A stretch of 64,000 bases of DNA from positions 10,244,585 through 10,308,584 of the forward strand of contig NC_062978.1 in the NCBI RefSeq assembly GCF_023078275.1, given 5' to 3'. This stretch comes from Leguminivora glycinivorella. Its lineage: Eukaryota > Arthropoda > Insecta > Lepidoptera > Tortricidae. The translations under genes were made by a program, and so were the position numbers. Below the pieces are notes generated by a model. The model saw only the letters and a list, made by a program, of their open reading frames with translations, was not told where the DNA came from and made no database searches. Below, piece after piece: positions 57,974 through 64,000 of this stretch (positions are counted from its first letter, which is position 1; each line of letters starts with the position of its first letter).

Positions 57974-58313
57974 GTTTGCATCAGCATCGAAATATCGGCA
58001 TCTCGACAAAAATCAAAAAGGTAAAATCACGTATACAGGGTACCCGGTAGTTAATGGACAACTTTTTAACCACCAAGAGCACTGCACCTTATAATATACT
58101 GGTTCAGAAAATCGACTTTAAGGTTTAGTAAAAGTCGCCTGGTTTTCGAGATTTTCAAACTTTTTAAAATTCTAATACTACCTAAAATTTTAAAAAGTGT
58201 GAAAATCTCGAAAACCAGGCGACTTTTACTAAACCTTAATGTCGATTTTCTGGACCAGTATAAGGTGCCCTCTTGGTGGTTAAAAGGTTGTCCATTAATT
58301 ACCGGGCACCCAG
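57974..58313. repeat. fold-back remnant followed by a long hairpin MITE
   Basis: 57974-58020 (CGAAATATCGGCATCTCGAC) is a scrap of the 14233 fold-back arm. 58036-58175 and 58180-58313 are arms of about 130 bp: ACAGGGTACCCGGTAGTTAA and AAGTCGCCTGGTTTTCGAGA pair with their mirrors. About 95% arm identity by eye. Frames here are palindrome by-products. Confidence 0.75.
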
Positions 58314-59094
58314 TATATTGTATTTTTGACTATAGACACAATAATTTCATTCAGCATACTGACATCGCACGCGTCGTTAACAATCGATTCACCTGAAATC
58401 CGAGTATTAACATCGATTTAACGGTGATGCTCGAATATTCCTGTCATGGGATTACACGTATAATCCAAAATTTCATCGGCCACTTTTTAAGGTTCCTTCT
58501 TGATGAACACTTAAAATGCCATTTTTTTAAACAGAGGTAATAATATTATTCAATTCCCATAACGTCCTAAATAAATTAAGTTTTTTTTTATTCTTTTTAG
58601 ACTAGTTCCTGATTGCTGGTGAACAGGAAAAAATATAACATGACATTTTTCCTACCTATTGATTTATATAATATTTCAATTCAAATATGGTTTTGCGGCA
58701 CTTGAATACACTTTGAGCAACGTGTTCAAATCGATTTTCACTATGTATTATGGTTTGTCTCGAATGACATGTTTAGCAAATTGCTTAAGCAAGTTAAACG
58801 CGTCAAGACGTTTGATATGCAGGGTAGGTTGTTGCAGAGGCGCGCCTTCGAACATAATCATTGTTTTGTCGCAAATAGTAGTATAGGTTAGGTTACCATC
58901 AGGCGGGCCATGCTTGTTTGCTACCGCGTGGTATAAAAAATAGTATAGTTAGTACGAATCTTGATAAGGTTAGAAACGATTAAGTTATGTTTAAATACGT
59001 TCACTTGAGGAAAGACGCGAAGAAAATTAAGTCTAGATACTTAATTTTTTTCGCGTCTTTCCTCAAGTGAATGTACTTTTATAGTCGTCATCTA
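58314..59094. other. unassigned sequence with small repeats
   Basis: 58893-58943 carries the LINE-like 3' fragment (CCATCAGGCGGGCCATGC, GCGTGGTATAAAAAAT). 58999-59074 is a tight hairpin with 34-bp arms and a 6-bp loop (TTCACTTGAGGAAAGACGCG). No gene recognised. Confidence 0.5.
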
Positions 59095-59320
59095 TCCTCC
59101 TTGCGTTATCCCGGCATTTGCCACGGCTCATGGGAGCCTGGGGTCCGATTTGAAAACTAATCCCAAGATTCGGCGAAGGCACTCGTTTTTACGAAAGCGA
59201 CTGCCATCTGACCTTCCAACCCGAAGGGTAAACTAGACCTTATTGGAATTAGCCCGGTTTCCTCACGATGTTTTCCTTCACCGAAAAGCGACTGGCAAAT
59301 ATCAAACGACATACATACTT
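59095..59320 (+). repeat. dispersed moth repeat
   Basis: TTGCGTTATCCCGGCATTTG, GCCACGGCTCATGGGAGC, GCGACTGCCATCTGACCTTC and TTTTCCTTCACCGAAAAGCG in this order are a very common lepidopteran sequence. Class unknown to me. No coding content. Confidence 0.7.
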
Positions 59321-59447
59321 TTATTATTCACACAATTTTTCGACAGTAAATTCCTATCATTTAATTTTGCCTCTTTAAATCTTGTTTGATAATGACAAAT
59401 ATTTAAAATTATTAAAAAACCCGATAAAGAAAAATCTCTTATACGGA

Positions 59448-59490
59448 ACTCTCATTGCATTAGTTCGACTCGCACTGGGGGTTAAAATTC
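59448..59490 (+). repeat. end fragment of the 20704-21549 family
   Basis: TACGGAACTCTCATTGCATT and GTTCGACTCGCACTGG correspond to the right terminus at 21500-21540. Confidence 0.55.
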
Positions 59491-60467
59491 AGGCTCCGAT
59501 GGGTCTCGATGGGATTAAAGTGTTATAACTTTGCTTTCAAGCCTTTTTGTATTCCGTTTTAAGTGCATAACTTATTAATTAATTAGTGCTTCAATTTTAT
59601 AATACCGAATTTGGAGTTACTTCTTAATTCGACGTGTTTTAATCAGTTAATTTGAAAGTTAAGGAATAGGTAAAAGTTTTTGAAGTAGCTATCCGTATTT
59701 TTAATTAAGAAGTCAGTGTTATTAAGCAGTTAATGATACGAGTCCGTGTTAGCGAAAGAAGATGTGAACATCGTAATGTCCAAACAGGCGTTATGAAGAG
59801 TCGTAGGAAAGTCGTAGTGTCTGATTTTGAGAATGCACTTAAATTCCTTTGTCATTCAACAAGTTTACAATTTTAGTCAATGTGTATTTGCTTGCCATTA
59901 TTTAGTTGATTTATTAATATGGAAATAAATAATTCCAGTGAATGTAATAATACTTTGTTTTTATTAAATAATTGTATAAATACACATACATAAATATAGC
60001 AACGTATCCACAAGCACAATTTTGTTCCGAAAAAAGGGGCTACACCATCGGTCATAACAAAAGCATTTCGCGTACATTTTTTAATCATTAACCCAACATA
60101 AAACAACATTAAGTCCATTACTGTTAATCGTATCCACTCAAAAGCACGACAGTTCTCATTTCGCCTGTTCGGACTCCATAAATCTCGTGTTATCTTTCGG
60201 CGGTTTTCCATTACCATTCCAACGTTGGTACGTTGAATTACTTTGACGGTACGTTTTGCATTCGCTTCGTACTATCTAGTGTGGCCGTATGCTATGTGTT
60301 TCACGTGAATTGAATATTTTACTTCCACTATTTTTGATTTTGATTTTTTTTTTGTAATTAACATTGCTTTTTAGTTGTTACAAAATAAAGACGGACTAAA
60401 TGCTACTAAGCTGAAGAACGGTACGTACGGTAAGACTTGTACTAAGTACACGGAGAACAGTACAATA
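59491..60467. other. unassigned AT-rich sequence
   Basis: A minus frame of 114 codons (59873-60217) has no family resemblance. No repeat recognised. Confidence 0.4.
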
Positions 60468-60620
60468 CATATAAATAATAAGGTAATATACAAATACCTC
60501 ACACAGAAAACACCCGTGACTCAGGAACAAATATGTCTTTATCGCTCGCTTACTGGGATTCGAACACAGGACAATCTGGTCACATTCAGGGTCACCTGCT
60601 TGTCCCTGGTCGAAAATGAA
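60468..60620 (-). mobile_element. tRNA-derived SINE, truncated and diverged
   Basis: CACCCGTGACTCAGGAACAA (body) and TACTGGGATTCGAACACAGG (box B complement region) in reverse orientation. The tail is short and the head is altered. Confidence 0.6.
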
Positions 60621-60635
60621 ACCGAAAAGCATGAT

Positions 60636-60872
60636 AATACAATACAATACAATACTCTTTATTGCACACCTCACATAGTTTACAAGTAATGCACAAGAAA
60701 CAAAAACAAAATATAAAAAAATATAAATATAATATGAATAAGACGACCAAATCAATTATAGACGTTATCGTTTTTCTGTCATGTCAAGAACATCCAAGTT
60801 TGATCTAAACCCCCTGTTAAAATTATAAATTCCCCTTACCAATCTCAAGTACCACCTACGAAATGAAGGAAG
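60636..60872 (-). pseudogene. LINE 3' end with possible C-terminal codons
   Basis: On the minus strand the sequence ends AATAAAGAGTATTGTATTG, repeated (GTATT)n, a 3' end I know from moth LINEs, with AATAAA as the signal. Upstream a frame reads LPSFRRWYLRLVRGIYNFN, RGFRSNLDVLDMTEKR and stops at 60765-60767. Coding status is inferred from position only; the motif is not one I can name. Confidence 0.5.
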
Positions 60873-61422
60873 GTGCAAAACTCGAAACAAATTGTGTTAA
60901 ATTGTAATAGAAACTCGTTTCCCGTGAAACTTTCAACGAGATTACGACGCAAATTCAATATTTAAGATTGATTTGGGCAGATGCTTGAAGGGCAGCCGAC
61001 GTCTCGTGAAAAGGGCAACGCTGTGTAACGTACTATATATAAGGTAGTAAGCGTATACACAGATGTTTAGCGTTTGTTGGTTATGTAAAAGCAATTAATG
61101 CTAAAACTAAATAACTACCCAGTTAGGATGCAAAAACCTTGGCTCAAACGATCAAATTTTTTTTTAAATATATATTTTTCGACATATTCGGCGAAGAAGG
61201 GATTAGTCTAGTTATGTCCCGTGTGGCTTGTAAAAACGTATGTATGGTTGTCACTTTAATAAAAATCAGACCCCAGGATTTTATGAGCCGTAGCGTAGCA
61301 AAAGCCGGGAAAACGCAAGAGAGATGATAAATACATGTTAACGAAAGACAAGCGCAGTGTTTATACCTATAACTGCTTTCTTGTTAAAGATAAATATTAA
61401 TACTATAATCCTTCATTACGAT
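60873..61422. other. unassigned sequence
   Basis: No gene or repeat recognised. The last ten bases (61413-61422, TCATTACGAT) are the target duplication of the LINE that follows. Confidence 0.4.
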
Positions 61423-61577
61423 TTTTTTTACTAGCCTGTTATAGTATACCACTGCTGGGCAAAGGCCTCCCCTCGCTTCTTCCACTCAACCCTGTCACGT
61501 GCGTAATCCTGCCATCGTGGATAGAATGCGTCCAAGTCATCCCGCCATCTCTTCTTCGGTCTGCCTGAACCCCGGCA
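61423..61577 (-). pseudogene. 155-bp 5'-truncated RTE-like LINE with exact target duplication
   Basis: The minus frame reads GRPKKRWRDDLDAFYPRW, QDYARDRVEWKKRGEAFAQQ, WYTITG and stops at 61431-61433, with no internal stop or frameshift. RPxxRWxDD...DRxEWxxxGEAxxQQW is the RTE-type C-terminus. TCATTACGAT occurs at 61413-61422 and 61578-61587, so both ends are exact. The 3' tail is a short A-run. The intact frame and perfect duplication suggest a fairly recent event. Confidence 0.85.
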
Positions 61578-63213
61578 TCATTACGATATAGACATATGTA
61601 AATATTTTTATTAAAAATGCGTTAAATAGTCGCACAGTTAGTTAACTCTGCGACCGAGACAAACGCAAAAGCTTTTTACGACGTGACCCTAAACTCGAAG
61701 AAAGGAAAAGGGAAAATAAAATGAAATTCATACTTAAACCACAGGAAATTTGCATGATATTACGGCTCATCCGGCCCTCACGGGGCTGTGTACAATACCG
61801 AGCGAACGCACAACAACAATTTTGATTTTTTCTTTAAAATCACAGGGACTGCTAATCACAACAAACTGAAACCAGTCATCGAAAATTGAAAAGGGAAATT
61901 AAAGAACAAATTTGCTGATAATAGAAATTGGGGCCGCTATGCCCCCAGCAAATGAAGTGTGTAATCACTATGTAAAATTGAGACATAGAGGTATATGTGT
62001 ATATGTGTGAGTGATCACGGTTCTTTTTGAGACTAAACGCCCCGAGGCGTCCAATTTGCAGAAAAAGAATCCCACAAACACAGTGTTACCCGCTCGAGAT
62101 CACACCGCGCACTATTTGAATTTTCTCCTAGGGAGGGTGGAATCAATTTAAATTTTAACTCACACTTAATACACTCCCTTGTTTGGTGTCTAAGTGGTGT
62201 GTTCGGGGCACCCTCTGTTTGGAACGAATATTAGGTTTGGAAGACAACATGACCGGCAATTCGGAACAAACATTGGTTCTTTTGATCGTCTTCAGATATT
62301 TTAAAGCTGTGTAAATATTTTATGACTAGCCAGAAATAATGAAACAAGTGCTTCGAAATCTTCCAATAAAACTTGTAACAATTAGGGAACTTAAAAAAAA
62401 TTAAATCATTTATTTACATGAACCACATAGACACTAAGACTAAACAAAAAAATATCACAGCTATATGTCTAAAATACGGTATATTATCATGAGTTTAAAA
62501 TATGTCACCACTATGTCACCCTATAGCGTGGACATCAAGGAAAATGTATGTAATTTTTGGTTCTTTTAAGTAACCATTTGCAGGCGCTGTTTCTTTCTTC
62601 GTACCATGTTTTCTATCCTCTTAGGTACTTTTATCTATTTTATATTATAACTGATATCAGACGTTGAGCAGGCCGCCAAATGATTTATTTTATTAACGAC
62701 TAAGAGCCTTGTCGCTAAATTTTCTAAATAGTCCTATGTTTATGTATAGTATGCCTTTAACGGCTTTAACTTCACATAAATGTCCCGCCATGGTTGAATT
62801 CAAGCTGTTTAAAACAAGACAAAACTTATTTAAATTGTTATGCATTACATTCGCAGTCCGTATGAGATCTTGGCATCGTCCAAATGGATATAGTAAATTC
62901 AGCGAACATACTTCGCTTGGCTCAAGCCCATTCTCATTTTCCTAGATGACCCTGGAGTAAATAAATCTGGTCTGGATGTAATGAAAATGCCGGGCTAGAA
63001 TACAATAAACAGAACTTAATACCTACTAAAATTGTCGGGGTTGGCTTAAGTATACCATCTATGATTCATTATAAATAGCCTTTGAATAAATACTTAGTTT
63101 GAATATTATTAATATTTACTATCCAGAAAAGTTGTTTTGTTTGATAAATTGAATGATTCAATAGATAGAAATTAATTTACTATTTATAGCATTTACTGAC
63201 ACATACGGGAACA
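61578..63213. other. unassigned sequence
   Basis: No gene or repeat recognised. The + frame at 62709-62945 has no domain I know. Confidence 0.4.
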
Positions 63214-63368
63214 GGCCCCGTAGCCGAATGGCATTTCTCCGACGCCAAACGAAAGCGATACGCCGCTGGCTCTGTCACGCCAATACGCAAGCGCGATAGA
63301 GATAGATATCTACTAGCGCTTCGTTTCGTGAGCGTTTCGTGAGCGATTGTGCCATTCGGCTAGCCACC
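63214..63368. repeat. fold-back MITE
   Basis: GGCCCCGTAGCCGAATGGCA at the left pairs imperfectly with TGCCATTCGGCTAGCCACC at the right, with GCG-rich interior (CGATACGCCGCTGGCTC). Known moth MITE type; no coding content. Confidence 0.65.
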
Positions 63369-64000
63369 CTGAAAAGAAAACACTTTGTTTTAATTTTTTT
63401 ACAAAAGTTTATACCTACTCATATCAAAAACTGAAACTGTATCCAGTCTTCACGTTTATCTTTTTTTGAACAATGACCAGTGTTTAATAATAGTTCATAC
63501 ATTTATCGTTAAACAACAGTAGTATTTAAGTGTATAAACTAGCAAAAACACGAGTGATGAGTAAAAAGACCAGACACCCTTATTCGTATTGACCTCTCAG
63601 TCTTCTCAATGCAAACGAGTTAATTCTCATATTGAATTGGCAATAGCTACGCCTGCATTCGGCCTGAAGGCCTGGCTTGAATGCAGCCTGCAATTGCCTC
63701 AGTTTAGCATAATACGGTGATACCATTACGGCACAAAAGACATCCGACCTAAAGTCAGGAGCGTACAATAAATAAACGCTTTTCTAGAAAAACGTCGGAA
63801 ATGAAAGCAGAGTAATTCTGTTTAAAGTGTTTATAATTTATAATCGATTGCAAAAATATGTTATAATTTGTAGTCGAGTTTGGTCTTCGTTGTTCTGTGA
63901 ATCCTCCCTTTCTAAAATCAATGTGTGAGCCATAAGGTTAATTTTGTAAAAGGTTAGTATATCATCTTCATAGTGTTTTTATGTACGTACTTACCTAGGA
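63369..64000. other. unassigned sequence at the window end
   Basis: No gene recognised. 63655-63690 contains a small GGCCTGAAGGCC palindrome. Confidence 0.4.

Overview
This is AT-rich eukaryotic DNA, most likely from a moth or butterfly (Lepidoptera). The evidence is the set of dispersed repeats: a Lep1-type Helitron end (CTAG terminus, GT-rich 5' section), the tRNA-derived SINE with box B and a TTTA tail, the (TATG)n-tailed repeat, the AGGGTTCCGTACC...CGGAACCCTC family and several fold-back MITEs that I know from lepidopteran genomes. I recognise no host gene exon, tRNA, rRNA or other cellular RNA gene. The window reads as intergenic or intronic sequence colonised by transposable elements. 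All recognisable coding sequence is transposon-derived and broken.

Layout. 1-8.6 kb: the end of a dispersed repeat, then a 7,208-bp LTR-bounded insertion (897-8104). Its two 170-bp LTRs appear identical, it has a 4-bp target duplication (CTAC), and it splits an older repeat whose halves lie at 603-896 and 8105-8330. Its interior has no gag or pol but carries two long tandem arrays, both with a 76-bp period. 8.6-12.5 kb: unique sequence, then a nested stack (modular GC-rich fold-back, Lep1 Helitron, composite repeat, 545-bp insertion). 13-17.4 kb: fold-backs, two 5'-truncated LINE tails, a 217-bp-arm fold-back, a broken gene with a cysteine-rich CXC-like motif, an 828-bp TIR element, and inverted or tandem copies of a 350-400-bp module. 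17.4-21.9 kb: second, inverted copies of several of these repeats. 21.9-33 kb: mostly unique sequence with few transposons. 33.2-36.8 kb: a deleted PIF/Harbinger-like element keeping its transposase N-terminus, then a 5'-truncated LINE with endonuclease and reverse transcriptase (minus strand, frameshifted). 36.8-64 kb: unique DNA with scattered SINEs, LINE tails, MITEs and fold-backs, including a loop-free 58-bp perfect palindrome.

The elements do not form a pathway; their relationships are insertional. Uninterrupted copies elsewhere in the window act as empty-site controls for the LTR element, the Lep1 copy and the 545-bp insertion. The strongest candidate for something undescribed is the LTR-bounded, gene-less, array-carrying element, followed by the modular GC-rich fold-backs (seven or so 20-bp GC cores separated by 8-9-bp AT-rich spacers).
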